This document shows, piece by piece, positions 1 to 8,085 of a stretch of 64,000 bases of DNA. The notes beneath the pieces are model-generated. The model saw only the letters and a list, made by a program, of their open reading frames with translations, had not been told where the DNA came from and did not search any database. The stretch is from Nitrospirota bacterium (GTDB lineage Bacteria > Nitrospirota > Thermodesulfovibrionia > Thermodesulfovibrionales > UBA6898), in assembly GCA_016214855.1 (NCBI GenBank), contig JACRMT010000004.1, positions 496,001-560,000 of the forward strand. Reading direction: 5' to 3'. Both the position numbers and the translations under genes were made by a program. Within the stretch, counting starts at the first letter, position 1; each line of letters begins with the position of its first letter.

Positions 1-157
1 AGTCGTCAGCCTTCAAAGAATCAAGGAGACGCCCGAGTCTTTCGAGCATCTCCTTGTTGATGGTATTGAGTACGTCCGGTCTGTTCAAGGTCAGACAAAC
101 AATACCCTTGTTCTTCCTGAGACTTACAGGGTTCTTATCTTTCCTGGATTTTGTCAT
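1..157 (-). CDS. enoyl-CoA hydratase/isomerase family protein, N-terminal part
   Basis: Only the first 52 codons are in the window; the gene runs off the left edge. The visible protein has a basic leader and then the crotonase-fold opening GIVCLTLNRPDVLNTINKEM, matching the family pattern in which the first beta strand is followed by LNRP and a short helix. Crotonases act on acyl-CoA thioesters, for example hydrating enoyl-CoA in beta-oxidation, but substrate and reaction cannot be told from this piece. The ATG is preceded by GAGGG at a good distance. It lies 45 bp downstream of the HPF-like gene on the same strand and may be co-transcribed. The catalytic glutamates are outside the window. 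Confidence 0.8.
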   Translation of the reverse strand, partial: MTKSRKDKNPVSLRKNKGIVCLTLNRPDVLNTINKEMLERLGRLLDSLKADD

Positions 158-202
158 GGAACCCTCAATTAAAACATATCCCATTAATGACCAAATACCG
201 CA

Positions 203-736
203 TCAGCTCAGCACCGTCACACTGCTTGCCTGCGGGCCCTTGGCGCCCAGTTCCTCGGCAAAGCGCACCTTCATGCCGATCCTGAGCTTCTCAAACCCTT
301 TATTGAGAACACTGTTTTCATGAAAATAGACCTCAGTGCCGTCTATTTTGGCAAGAAATCCGTATCCCTTATCAAGGAACAGAGAGGCTATCTTGCCCTG
401 AGGTATCTCTTCATGACGCTTCACTTCCCTTCGCTGCTGGGTAACGAACTCCTCGATCTTACGCTTTGCCGCATTGAAAGAGTCTCTTATGGCCACATAA
501 AGGTCTTCATTCGGTTCACGCTTGATAACGATCTCACTGCCCGGCACCTTCAGGTCTATATTGACATTATATAGTCTGCCGTCATGTGAATGACGATGGG
601 GAGCTTCAACAACAACCCTGCACTTGATGATCTGGTCGCAGAAGTTCTCGAGCTTTTCTACCTTTTCCGTGATCTCCGCCTTGATTGCATCTGTGAGTTC
701 AAAATCCCGCGCCGTGATCTGCAATGAAAGCTTCAT
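203..736 (-). CDS. hpf: ribosome hibernation factor (HPF/RaiA) fused to a cold-shock domain
   Basis: The 177-residue protein starts at an ATG preceded by GGAGG; a longer in-frame reading has no such site. Residues 1 to about 105 are the HPF/RaiA/YfiA fold (start MKLSLQITARDFELTDAIK), which binds the 30S decoding region in stationary phase and blocks translation. Residues about 115-177 are a cold-shock domain with GKIASLFLDKGYGFL and the aromatic-rich strand VYFHENSVL, a nucleic-acid-binding OB fold. Long HPF proteins normally carry a dimerisation domain here instead, so the tail suggests RNA binding rather than 100S ribosome dimer formation. The fusion is seen directly; the function of the pair is inferred. 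Confidence 0.85.
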   Translation of the reverse strand: MKLSLQITARDFELTDAIKAEITEKVEKLENFCDQIIKCRVVVEAPHRHSHDGRLYNVNIDLKVPGSEIVIKREPNEDLYVAIRDSFNAAKRKIEEFVTQQRREVKRHEEIPQGKIASLFLDKGYGFLAKIDGTEVYFHENSVLNKGFEKLRIGMKVRFAEELGAKGPQASSVTVLS

Positions 737-847
737 AACCTGTCCTCCAAAATATATATATTTACTGTGCTCCTGTTTCCATACTATCAGCAGGTGCACG
801 TCCTGTCAACGATTGACGCACCACGTTGAGCAGGCTACAATATAACC

Positions 848-1219
848 ATGAAACAGGCATTTATAAAGTGGATAATGAATACGATCGCGATCATGCTTGC
901 AGTCAAATTTGTGCCGGGAATCATATATTCCGGCGAGTGGTGGGGCATTCTGATCGTGGGAGTGCTTTTTGGCCTGGTAAACACCTTCCTGCGGCCATTT
1001 ATCAAGCTTTTCACCTTCCCCCTGCTCATCCTCACACTGGGACTCTTCACCTTTGTGATCAATGCCATGATGCTCAGCATCACGTCATGGCTTTCCGACC
1101 AGTTTCAGCTCGGTTTTCATGTTGAAGGATTTAAGCCTGCATTTTGGGGAGCCCTCGTCATCAGCATTGCGAGCCTGCTCCTGGGCTGCCTCATGCCGCA
1201 GGAAGAGGAAAAAAAATAG
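848..1219 (+). CDS. small membrane protein of the phage holin family 4 / YvlD type
   Basis: A 123-residue integral membrane protein with about four hydrophobic segments (near residues 5-24, 30-48, 55-75 and 95-113) and the family motif GLVNTFLRPFIKLFTFPL between segments two and three. This family (Pfam Phage_holin_4_2) is widespread in bacterial chromosomes and most members are not phage lysis proteins; the molecular role is unknown. It ends in a charged EEEKK tail. It is transcribed away from the HPF-like gene and converges on the carboxypeptidase gene, with about 40 bp between the two stops. No other phage genes are near, which argues against a prophage remnant. Confidence 0.8.
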   Translation: MKQAFIKWIMNTIAIMLAVKFVPGIIYSGEWWGILIVGVLFGLVNTFLRPFIKLFTFPLLILTLGLFTFVINAMMLSITSWLSDQFQLGFHVEGFKPAFWGALVISIASLLLGCLMPQEEEKK

Positions 1220-1260
1220 ATCACGAACGGCTCAAGGCAGATTGATCAACAGCCGGACGG

Positions 1261-2208
1261 CTAAACGTGAGAACGCTTCTGTCTGCTCCTGCTTTTCCTG
1301 ACCTGGTGTTTCTTGGCCTTACCCGATGCACGTTTGACCTTTGCAGCATCATTGTCCACACTTGTTATATAGACAACAGGCTCTTCGAGGTGGTTGATCA
1401 CGCGCGCACCGAAGGCCATCAGATTCGCGGTCTCGCTCCACAAAAGTCCACGAGCCGGCTCGCCCAGCAAGGCAACAACAAGTGTACCGCTGCCGCAGTC
1501 CCCTGCACTGACAAAGCAGTGGCGCGCATCTCTCGTGTACCCGGTCTTGCCCAATATCAGGTCCTGATCTGACCAGAGCAGATGGTTCGTATTACTGATG
1601 GTCTTTGTCCGGCCGTCGACCGTCGAAATTTCAGCGACACGTGTTCCGAGGATCTCCTGCAGCAGGGGATACGTGAGAGCCTCCCGCATGATCTGGGCCA
1701 ATTCCAATGCTGTCGTATACTGGCCGGGACCCGGGAGACCGTTGGGGTTAATGAAGCGGGTATTGTACAGACCGAGCGAGGCAGCCTTCTGGTTCATGAG
1801 CACGACAAAAGCCTCTTCAGAGCCTGCCACCGCCTCTGCCAGCGCAACAGTGGCATCATTTGCAGATTTGATCAGTGCTGCATGGAGCAATGCTCTGATC
1901 GTCAAGGTAAAGCCAGGCCTGAGTCCTATCTTTGTCGGAGGTGTGGCCGCTGCCCGCTCGCTCACCGTAACAACGTCGAACGGCTGCATCCTGTCGAGCA
2001 CCACCAGTGCAGTCATCAGCTTGGTCGTGCTTGCAGGGAAGAGCCTCAGCTCGGGATTTTTTGCAAAGAGCACCCTTCCGGTCGCGGCCTCCATTACAAC
2101 CGCTGCCCTCGCCTTGACATCTTCTCCAGAGGCAAGGGAAACAGATAGCGCCAGGCAGACAGTCAGGATCAAAAGAACGGAAAGAATTGATGCAGTGATC
2201 CGTTTCAT
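1261..2208 (-). CDS. D-alanyl-D-alanine carboxypeptidase (penicillin-binding protein, S11 family)
   Basis: A 315-residue exported serine peptidase that trims the terminal D-Ala of peptidoglycan stem peptides in the periplasm. All three active-site motifs are present: S60-T-T-K63, S115-A-N117 and K221-T-G. A signal peptide covers residues 1-28. The C-terminus is a Lys/Arg-rich tail of about 25 residues in place of the usual amphipathic membrane anchor, which may bind anionic polymers or the membrane. The ATG at 2208 follows GCGGGAA; an earlier ATG at 2223 lacks a site. The start region overlaps the end of cysM, so the two are probably translated from one message. Confidence 0.9.
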   Translation of the reverse strand: MKRITASILSVLLILTVCLALSVSLASGEDVKARAAVVMEAATGRVLFAKNPELRLFPASTTKLMTALVVLDRMQPFDVVTVSERAAATPPTKIGLRPGFTLTIRALLHAALIKSANDATVALAEAVAGSEEAFVVLMNQKAASLGLYNTRFINPNGLPGPGQYTTALELAQIMREALTYPLLQEILGTRVAEISTVDGRTKTISNTNHLLWSDQDLILGKTGYTRDARHCFVSAGDCGSGTLVVALLGEPARGLLWSETANLMAFGARVINHLEEPVVYITSVDNDAAKVKRASGKAKKHQVRKSRSRQKRSHV

Positions 2209-2225
2209 GTCAGTTTCCCGCATTG

Positions 2226-3134
2226 TTACGGAGGGCATTTGCCGCAGACCGAGGCAAAGAGTGTTGTGCTGAGATACCGGTCACCGCGATCAGGGAGAAT
2301 GACAACGATCGTGCCTTTTTTAAGCTGCTCAGCCATGCGTAAGGCCCCGAACATTGCTGCGCCGCTGCTCATGCCGACAAAGAGCCCTTCCTTGATCGCG
2401 AGCTTACGGGTGGTCTCAAAGGCATCCTCGTCATTCACATTGATCTTTTCATCGATCGCAGCGCTGTTATAGATCTTCGGTACGATCGACTCCTGCATGT
2501 TCTTGAGCCCCTGGATGCGGTGGCCGAGAAGCGGTTCAACGCCCACGATTCTGATCTTATTATTGTATTCCTTCAGCCTCCGGCCTGCTCCCATGATCGT
2601 GCCGGTCGTGCCCATGCCCGAGACAAATATGTCGAGCCTTCCGTTGGTCTGTTCAATGATTTCTTTGCCCGTTGTCTCGTAATGCGCCCTGATGTTCGAG
2701 TTGTTATCGAACTGGTTCGGCATGAAATAGTCCTGAGGATGCTCGCTGACTATCTTTCGGGCAAGCCGTATGGCTCCGTCAGTTCCCTCGTTGCCCGGGC
2801 TGAGCAGAAGTTCAGCACCGAAGGCCTCAAGCACTTTTCTTCTTTCGAGGCTGACGCATTCAGGCATGACCAGTTTCACCCGGTATCCTTTTGCCGCTCC
2901 GACCATGGCAAGGCCTATTCCGGTATTGCCTGACGTTGCCTCAAGGATCGTATCGCCTTTTTTTATCAAGCCGGCATCCTCGGCATCCTTTATCATGTAA
3001 TGAGCGATCCTGTCTTTGACCGAACCGCCGGGATTGTTGCCCTCAAGTTTCGCAAAGATCGTCACGTCCGGCATGGGATTGATCACCTCGATCTTTACCA
3101 ACGGCGTGTTGCCGATGCAGTCGATGACGCTCAT
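2226..3134 (-). CDS. cysM: cysteine synthase, PLP-dependent (CysM/CysK)
   Basis: A 302-residue O-acetylserine sulfhydrylase that makes cysteine from O-acetylserine and sulfide (or thiosulfate for CysM-type enzymes) in the cytoplasm. The PLP lysine is K40 in GGSVKDR, the substrate loop TSGNTG is at residues 67-72, and the phosphate-binding glycine loop is SGMGTTGT near residue 170. The length fits CysM (about 300) slightly better than CysK, and the C-terminus carries an unusual CGKCPP. The ATG overlaps the stop of the upstream TPR gene as ATGA, with a run of Gs as ribosome site, so translation is probably coupled. Choice between CysM and CysK is not certain. Confidence 0.9.
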   Translation of the reverse strand: MSVIDCIGNTPLVKIEVINPMPDVTIFAKLEGNNPGGSVKDRIAHYMIKDAEDAGLIKKGDTILEATSGNTGIGLAMVGAAKGYRVKLVMPECVSLERRKVLEAFGAELLLSPGNEGTDGAIRLARKIVSEHPQDYFMPNQFDNNSNIRAHYETTGKEIIEQTNGRLDIFVSGMGTTGTIMGAGRRLKEYNNKIRIVGVEPLLGHRIQGLKNMQESIVPKIYNSAAIDEKINVNDEDAFETTRKLAIKEGLFVGMSSGAAMFGALRMAEQLKKGTIVVILPDRGDRYLSTTLFASVCGKCPP

Positions 3135-3742
3135 TTCCCCCCCCCTGATATCTCCTTAAGGTTGTCGCAGGCATTCCTGTTGCCCTGCTCGCAGGCATAC
3201 TTGAAATCAGCCATGGCCTTGTTCAGGAAGGCAATGCCCCGCGACATATAGGCATTGGTATCGCTCGGCTTCAGAGAAAGGACCCTGTTGTAATCCTCGA
3301 TCGCCAGGTCGTATTTACCTAACCCGCGGTACGCGATTCCGCGATTGTAGTACGCCTCAATAAGGCGGGGATTGAGTGAGACCACCCTGGTAAAGTCGCT
3401 GATGGCCCGCTCGTATTCGCCTTTTCTGAGATATGCCAGACCGCGGCTGTTCAGCACGTCTGGCTGCTCAGGGCGGCTCGATACAACCCGGCCGAAATCA
3501 CTTATTGCCTCATCATACTTCCCTTTTTTATAGAACGCCATGGCGCGGCTGTAATATGCCTCGATCAGTTCAGGATACTGTGCAATCACCTTGTTGTAGT
3601 CCTGTATTGCCGCATCGTATTTGCCCTCATTGAAACTGTCAGTCGCCCTGTCATAGACCGTCTGAATGTCCTGATCAGCAGCAAAAACGATCGAGGCAAC
3701 ACACAAGGTCATGCTGACAGCAAGGCTCTGTAATAGTTTCAT
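3131..3742 (-). CDS. exported TPR-repeat protein
   Basis: A 203-residue protein with a signal peptide (residues 1-21, ending SIVFAAD) followed by about four tetratricopeptide repeats with the usual pattern, for example AYYSRAMAFYKKGKYDEAIS and AYYNRGIAYRGLGKYDLAIE. TPRs form a superhelix for protein-protein contacts; partners are unknown. The last repeat breaks into a region with two cysteines (ACEQGNRNACDN), reminiscent of the Sel1/SLR style, and ends in a short glycine stretch whose codons form the ribosome site of cysM. It heads the tpr-cysM-carboxypeptidase run. Function beyond scaffolding cannot be assigned. Confidence 0.75.
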   Translation of the reverse strand: MKLLQSLAVSMTLCVASIVFAADQDIQTVYDRATDSFNEGKYDAAIQDYNKVIAQYPELIEAYYSRAMAFYKKGKYDEAISDFGRVVSSRPEQPDVLNSRGLAYLRKGEYERAISDFTRVVSLNPRLIEAYYNRGIAYRGLGKYDLAIEDYNRVLSLKPSDTNAYMSRGIAFLNKAMADFKYACEQGNRNACDNLKEISGGGK

Positions 3743-3859
3743 GATCGCTCCGTTCGTCTAAAGAAATGTTATTAAGTATAACAGAACAAACAGCATTTGA
3801 GGCCATTCTGGGTTGGCGAATACAGAACAGTCTTGTTTGGCAGTTTGGATAATTTTCTG

Positions 3860-3916
3860 ATACCCCACCCAACCTCCCCTTGGAAATGGGAGGAGAGATA
3901 ACACTCATAACTGAAG
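3860..3916. repeat. dispersed palindromic repeat, copy 1 (half element)
   Basis: About 57 bp that match 10006-10063 closely, including a palindrome around CTCCCCTTGGAAA and a shared end CTCATAACTGAA. It lies in the 256-bp gap between the TPR gene and the YtxH gene. No gene is visible in the gap. Confidence 0.7.
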
Positions 3917-3998
3917 GGTTACGTATTTAGCAGCTTATGCTGTTGACCACGAGTATGATTAGTGATAGGCTGAAAGAAAAAGAACAGAGGAGGCTACC

Positions 3999-4196
3999 AT
4001 GTTTTACGAAGATGACAATACAGGCCCGGCCATTCTGGTATCGTTTTTTGTCGGCAGCATTGTAGGAGCAGGTCTGGCGCTCCTGTTCGCACCGCAGGCA
4101 GGCAAAAAGACCAGAAGGCAGATCGCCGACCTTGCAGATGATGTCAAGGACTATGCAGCAGACTACACAAAGAAGCTGAAAGACAAGATAGCCTAA
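3999..4196 (+). CDS. YtxH-domain small membrane-anchored protein
   Basis: A 65-residue protein with one N-terminal membrane helix (about residues 11-31, rich in Gly and Ala) and the YtxH signature LLFAPQAGKKTRRQIAD, followed by a charged amphipathic helix. Members of this family are linked to stress responses in Bacillus, but no biochemical role is established. The ATG has a strong AGAGGAGG upstream. It converges with glgB: the two stop codons overlap at 4193-4196. Confidence 0.8.
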   Translation: MFYEDDNTGPAILVSFFVGSIVGAGLALLFAPQAGKKTRRQIADLADDVKDYAADYTKKLKDKIA

Positions 4197-6391
4197 CGCG
4201 ACGGCTTGAAAAAAACCACGGCAAGGGGCGGGACAACGATCTCCATGGAGCAGGGCTGACCATGCCAGGGTATGGCGGCAGACTGCAGACCGCCCTGATT
4301 GCCGAGGTTGCTGCCCCAGTATTCGCGGGAATCGCTGTTCAGGATCTCACGGTAAAAGACCTGCTCAGGCACACCAACCCTATAAGCATCCTTCGGCACA
4401 GGAGTAAAGTTGCAGACAACCACAATATGGTCAGCAGGAGCCTTTGAGCGCCTGATAAAAGAGACAATGCAGTTGTCCGTATCGCGGAAATCGATCCACT
4501 CAAAGCCCTGCCAGTCATGATCCATATCGAACAATGCCGGCTCAGAGGCATAAAGACGGTTCAGGTCCTGCATATATTTCTGGAGCCTGTTATGCTGTCG
4601 GTATTGCGTGAGATGCCAGTCCAGGCTCTGATCAAAGTTCCACTCATCCCACTGGCCGAACTCTCCGCCCATGAAGAGCAGTTTCTTGCCCGGATGGCCG
4701 TACATATACCCGTAAAAAAGCCTGAGGTTGGCGAATTTCTGCCACATATCCCCGGGCATCTTGTTCAGCATCGAGCGTTTCCTGTGCACCACCTCATCAT
4801 GAGAGAGGACAAGAACAAAGTTTTCCGAAAATGCATAGAGCAGTCCAAAGGTGAGATTATTCTGGTGATATTTCCTGTACAGCGGGTCCTTCGTCACATA
4901 ATCGAGCATATCGTTCATCCAGCCCATGTTCCACTTCATATCAAAGCCGAGGCCGCCTAAATAGACAGGCTTGGTCACACTGGGCCAGGCTGTGGACTCC
5001 TCAGCAATGGTCAGGATGCCGGGGAAGTATCCATGCGTCACCTCATTGAACTGCTTGATGAAGTCGACCGCCTCCAGGTTCTCCCTGCCGCCGTATCTGT
5101 TTGGTATCCAGTCGCCCTCTTCCCGTGAATAGTCGAGATAGAGCATGGAGGCGACAGCATCGACGCGCAGTCCGTCGATATGGTATTTCTCGATCCAGAA
5201 GAGCGCGTTGGAGATCAGGAAGTTCCTTACTTCATTCCTGCCATAATTGAAAATAAGTGTACCCCAGTCCCTATGTTCGCCCTTCTTTGGATCCACATGC
5301 TCATACAGACAGGTGCCGTCAAAGAACCCGAGGCCGTGACCGTCTTTTGGAAAATGCGCAGGCGCCCAGTCCAGGATCACACCGATGTTATTCCGGTGGC
5401 ATGTATCGACAAAATGCATGAATTCTTCAGGCGTGCCATGTCTGCTTGTCGGTGCAAAATACCCGATGGTCTGGTATCCCCAGGACGCATCGAGCGGGTG
5501 CTCACAGACCGGAAGCAGTTCTATATGGGTATAGCCCATCTCTTTTACGTAAGGAATGAGGGTATCGGCAAGCTCGCTGTATGTCAGAAATCTGTTGTTG
5601 TCTTCAGGGACCCTCATCCATGAACCGAGATGAACCTCGTAAATGGCAACCGGAGATTCGTGCCAGTTCCTTTTCTGCCGCTCCGCGATCCAGGCGTTGT
5701 CGTTCCAAATATAGGTATTGATGTCATGGACCACGGAAGCGCTTTTGGGGCGCTGTTCGAAGAAAAATGCGTAGGGATCTGATTTTTCGGCCTCGAAGTT
5801 GTTATAGCGTGATTTGATAAAGAACTTGTAGACCTGACCCTCTCCGATGCCGGGAACAAAGATCTCCCATATGCCTGAATGGACAAGAAGACGCATCGGA
5901 TGCCTTCTTCTATCCCAATTATTGAAATCGCCGATAACACTCACATTCGAAGCATTCGGCGCCCAGACAGCGAAATGTACGCCGCGTGTGCCATTGATCT
6001 CTGTGACATGGGCACCGAGCTTCTCATACTTTTTGTAATGAGTCCCCTCGCCTATGAGATGCAGGTCAAAGTCAGTAAGCACCGGCAGAAAAGAATACGG
6101 ATCCCGGAACTCTTCTTCAGTATCGTCGTATTTCTTTATCCTGATCCGATAAGGGAAAGTGCCCCTCTCAGGTCTTCTTGCGCTGAAAAAGTCGAAGCGG
6201 TAGCTGTTTTCCATCGGATGGAGCGACTGTGTCCTCTCATCTACCACCCAGGCAGCCTTTGCTTCAGGAAGAAACGCCCTGACCTCGATATGCTTCCTGC
6301 CGTCTTCGATTACGACATGCATGCCGAGCAGGGAAAAAGGATCAGCATGGTTCCCGTTTACGATCTTTCTTATATTTTCCTGAATTCCCAT
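4193..6391 (-). CDS. glgB: 1,4-alpha-glucan branching enzyme
   Basis: A 732-residue GH13 enzyme that cuts alpha-1,4 chains and rejoins them in alpha-1,6 linkage during glycogen synthesis. The N-terminal region (about 1-110) and the CBM48 domain (about 120-220, GVHFAVWAPNASNVSVIGDF) precede the catalytic barrel. Expected catalytic residues are D411 (GLRVDAV), E464 (TIAEES) and D532 (LSHDEVVH). Length matches the family (about 730). No other glycogen genes are adjacent, so it is a lone glg gene here. The ATG has only a weak purine-rich upstream stretch (AAAGAAAG). Downstream it meets the YtxH gene tail to tail. Confidence 0.97.
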   Translation of the reverse strand: MGIQENIRKIVNGNHADPFSLLGMHVVIEDGRKHIEVRAFLPEAKAAWVVDERTQSLHPMENSYRFDFFSARRPERGTFPYRIRIKKYDDTEEEFRDPYSFLPVLTDFDLHLIGEGTHYKKYEKLGAHVTEINGTRGVHFAVWAPNASNVSVIGDFNNWDRRRHPMRLLVHSGIWEIFVPGIGEGQVYKFFIKSRYNNFEAEKSDPYAFFFEQRPKSASVVHDINTYIWNDNAWIAERQKRNWHESPVAIYEVHLGSWMRVPEDNNRFLTYSELADTLIPYVKEMGYTHIELLPVCEHPLDASWGYQTIGYFAPTSRHGTPEEFMHFVDTCHRNNIGVILDWAPAHFPKDGHGLGFFDGTCLYEHVDPKKGEHRDWGTLIFNYGRNEVRNFLISNALFWIEKYHIDGLRVDAVASMLYLDYSREEGDWIPNRYGGRENLEAVDFIKQFNEVTHGYFPGILTIAEESTAWPSVTKPVYLGGLGFDMKWNMGWMNDMLDYVTKDPLYRKYHQNNLTFGLLYAFSENFVLVLSHDEVVHRKRSMLNKMPGDMWQKFANLRLFYGYMYGHPGKKLLFMGGEFGQWDEWNFDQSLDWHLTQYRQHNRLQKYMQDLNRLYASEPALFDMDHDWQGFEWIDFRDTDNCIVSFIRRSKAPADHIVVVCNFTPVPKDAYRVGVPEQVFYREILNSDSREYWGSNLGNQGGLQSAAIPWHGQPCSMEIVVPPLAVVFFKPSR

Positions 6392-6418
6392 GTTTTCTTT
6401 CTTTTAAGATATGCTCCT

Positions 6419-6628
6419 CTAAACCGCCACATACTCCGCAAAGGAATGAGATTCCGGAATCTGCAATTTGTCTTCGATAAGTCCATCAATATGCATTTTC
6501 ACAGCTTCATGCATGTTGCGTTCAACCTCATCTCGTGATAAGCCGGTAGCAACACAACCCGGCAAGTCAGGAGAATATGCAGAATAATTGTTTTCTGCCT
6601 TTTCAATCACGACAAGAAATCTGTGCAT
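6419..6628 (-). CDS. hicB: HicB-family antitoxin
   Basis: A 69-residue protein with the HicB partial RNase-H-like fold: start HRFLVVIEKAENNYSAYSPD, then DLPGCVATGLSRDEVERNMHEA, as in HicB antitoxins. It is expected to bind and block HicA and to repress the operon. The DNA-binding C-terminal extension found in long HicB proteins is absent, so autoregulation may rest on another factor or not occur. Its ATG follows directly on the TAA of hicA with no gap, so translation is coupled. The order toxin first, antitoxin second is the usual hicAB order. Confidence 0.88.
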   Translation of the reverse strand: MHRFLVVIEKAENNYSAYSPDLPGCVATGLSRDEVERNMHEAVKMHIDGLIEDKLQIPESHSFAEYVAV

Positions 6629-6823
6629 TTACTTTGCCTCCTTCAGCTTCGACTGTTTCATGATGCTGTTCAGGGTCCCCGGAGCCAAGTCATCGTTGGG
6701 ATGCCCGGCGATGGTGACTCGTCCCTCTTTGACAGCATGTTTATACTGCCGATGGCTTCCCCTCGTAACCACGAGATACCACCCGTCTGCTTCGATCACT
6801 TTAATAATATCACGCACTTTCAT
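6629..6823 (-). CDS. hicA: HicA-family mRNA interferase toxin
   Basis: A 64-residue protein with the double-stranded-RNA-binding-like HicA fold. The active-site histidine lies in TRGSHRQY, followed by the second strand GRVTIAGHPNDDLAPGTL. HicA toxins cut mRNA when free of HicB. The ATG is preceded by GGAG eight bases upstream. The pair sits with an A+T-richer membrane-protein gene between glgB and ilvN, a likely small acquired cassette. The toxin appears intact, including the catalytic His. Confidence 0.9.
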   Translation of the reverse strand: MKVRDIIKVIEADGWYLVVTRGSHRQYKHAVKEGRVTIAGHPNDDLAPGTLNSIMKQSKLKEAK

Positions 6824-6884
6824 AGATTTGCTCCATATTTATCATTTACCCATCACAATCGCTATCCATAAATTGCACTTTATT

Positions 6885-7325
6885 TCAATTGACTCTTAAG
6901 GATTTATAAATTCTTGTGGCAAGAAGTTGTCCCACAAAAACAAGTGCAAGATTGAAATAAACAAGGAAACGAAGAGACTCGGCATCACCAAAGGTAAACA
7001 GAGCATAGGTTGTAACAAGCGTTATTGGAATCAACATTAATGCCAGTTTCAGGTAGAGCTCTGTTCTTCTTGCGCCTTTCAGAATCAAGTTTGCAAGATA
7101 TATGGCTATAACGATAAAAGGAACAACGTCAATTAACGCCGCAAAAAAAGCACAGACAATGGTCGTATAGCCGCCCCTTGGCAGGTACTTTTGTGACTGC
7201 CAGTAGAAAACTTCTGAGGATATAACGATAGTGAAGCCAATGATGACAGGTAGGAGTAAGACAATCACCCGTAAAAGATTACTGATTTGTTTGTCATTAT
7301 TTGACTGTAATGCCATCATGGTCAT
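6885..7325 (-). CDS. unrecognised four-helix membrane protein
   Basis: A protein of about 146 residues with four hydrophobic segments: LLRVIVLLLPVIIGFTIVIS, a second around FFAALIDVVPFIVIAIYLAN, a third around LALMLIPITLVTTYALFTF and a fourth around VYFNLALVFVGQLLA. I do not recognise the family. The chosen ATG has GAAGG six bases upstream; a longer reading from a TTG at 7385 has no ribosome site. Base composition is visibly A+T-richer than the flanking ilv and glg genes, like hicAB next to it. It might be a membrane partner or passenger of the same acquired segment. Confidence 0.55.
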   Translation of the reverse strand: MTMMALQSNNDKQISNLLRVIVLLLPVIIGFTIVISSEVFYWQSQKYLPRGGYTTIVCAFFAALIDVVPFIVIAIYLANLILKGARRTELYLKLALMLIPITLVTTYALFTFGDAESLRFLVYFNLALVFVGQLLATRIYKSLRVN

Positions 7326-7428
7326 CGGGATGCCTTCAAACTGGTAATGAGTTCCCCTATAGTCTCGCACTGTGAATTTATCCAATTGTATATCATATGG
7401 ACTGTTTCGTCGATATCTGTTTCAGTCA

Positions 7429-7464
7429 ACAAAAAAGCCCTGCGGAATTCTGCAGGGCTTTGAG
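7429..7464 (-). terminator. intrinsic terminator after ilvN
   Basis: A 10-bp perfect stem (AAAGCCCTGC / GCAGGGCTTT, loop of 8) followed on the minus strand by a run of six T. It lies 20 bp past the ilvN stop and ends the ilv run. Confidence 0.9.
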
Positions 7465-7483
7465 CAGGGTATGTCGAAATATA

Positions 7484-7972
7484 TTACGGTTTCTTGACGC
7501 CTTCGCGCGCAATCGCGATCTTGCCGGTGCGGACAAACTCCTTGATGCCCATCGGTCTCAGAAGCTCCACAAAGGCCTCGATCTTCTTTTCTTCACCGGT
7601 AACCTCGATCGTATAGGTCTTGGGGCTTGAATCAACGATCCTGCCCCGAAAGATATCGGCGATCCTGAGCACCTCTGCCTTGTCCTCCTGGCGCGGTGAT
7701 ACCTTGATCATGACCATCTCCCTCTCCACATGGTCGAGTTCGGTCATGTCCACGACCTTGATCACATCGATCAGCTTGTTCAACTGCTTGTTGATCTGCT
7801 CGACGATCCAGTCGTCGCCACTCGTAACGATCGTCATGGTCGATATATTAGGGTCGATCGTTTCGCCAACAGAGAGACTCTCGATGTTATAGCCCCTTCC
7901 GCTGAACAGTCCTGATATCCTCGAAAGGACACCGAATTTATTTTCGACAAGAACAGATATCGTATGTCTCAA
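7484..7972 (-). CDS. ilvN: acetolactate synthase small (regulatory) subunit
   Basis: A 162-residue regulatory subunit of acetohydroxyacid synthase. The N-terminal ACT domain starts [20 protein letters not shown] and contains the valine-binding loop region [16 protein letters not shown]; the second half is the IlvH-type C-terminal domain. It gives the catalytic subunit full activity and valine feedback inhibition. It is the last gene of ilvD-ilvB-ilvN, about 110 bp after ilvB, and is followed by a strong terminator. Length is standard for IlvH/IlvN (about 160). Confidence 0.95.
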   Translation of the reverse strand: MRHTISVLVENKFGVLSRISGLFSGRGYNIESLSVGETIDPNISTMTIVTSGDDWIVEQINKQLNKLIDVIKVVDMTELDHVEREMVMIKVSPRQEDKAEVLRIADIFRGRIVDSSPKTYTIEVTGEEKKIEAFVELLRPMGIKEFVRTGKIAIAREGVKKP

Positions 7973-8085
7973 TTTAATCCTCCATAATAATGCAATGAAT
8001 AATCAGTAAAAGTGACAAGCTGCAATACGGATAATTCCTCGATTGCCTTAACTCATCACTCATGACGCATTACTCATTACTGTCT

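Noticed and set aside
848-1219. Holin-family protein as a sign of a prophage
   Set aside because: The family is common in chromosomes and there is no other phage gene nearby.
3675-3908. Open frame of 77 codons on the minus strand next to the TPR gene
   Set aside because: It runs through the palindromic repeat and has no family resemblance or ribosome site.
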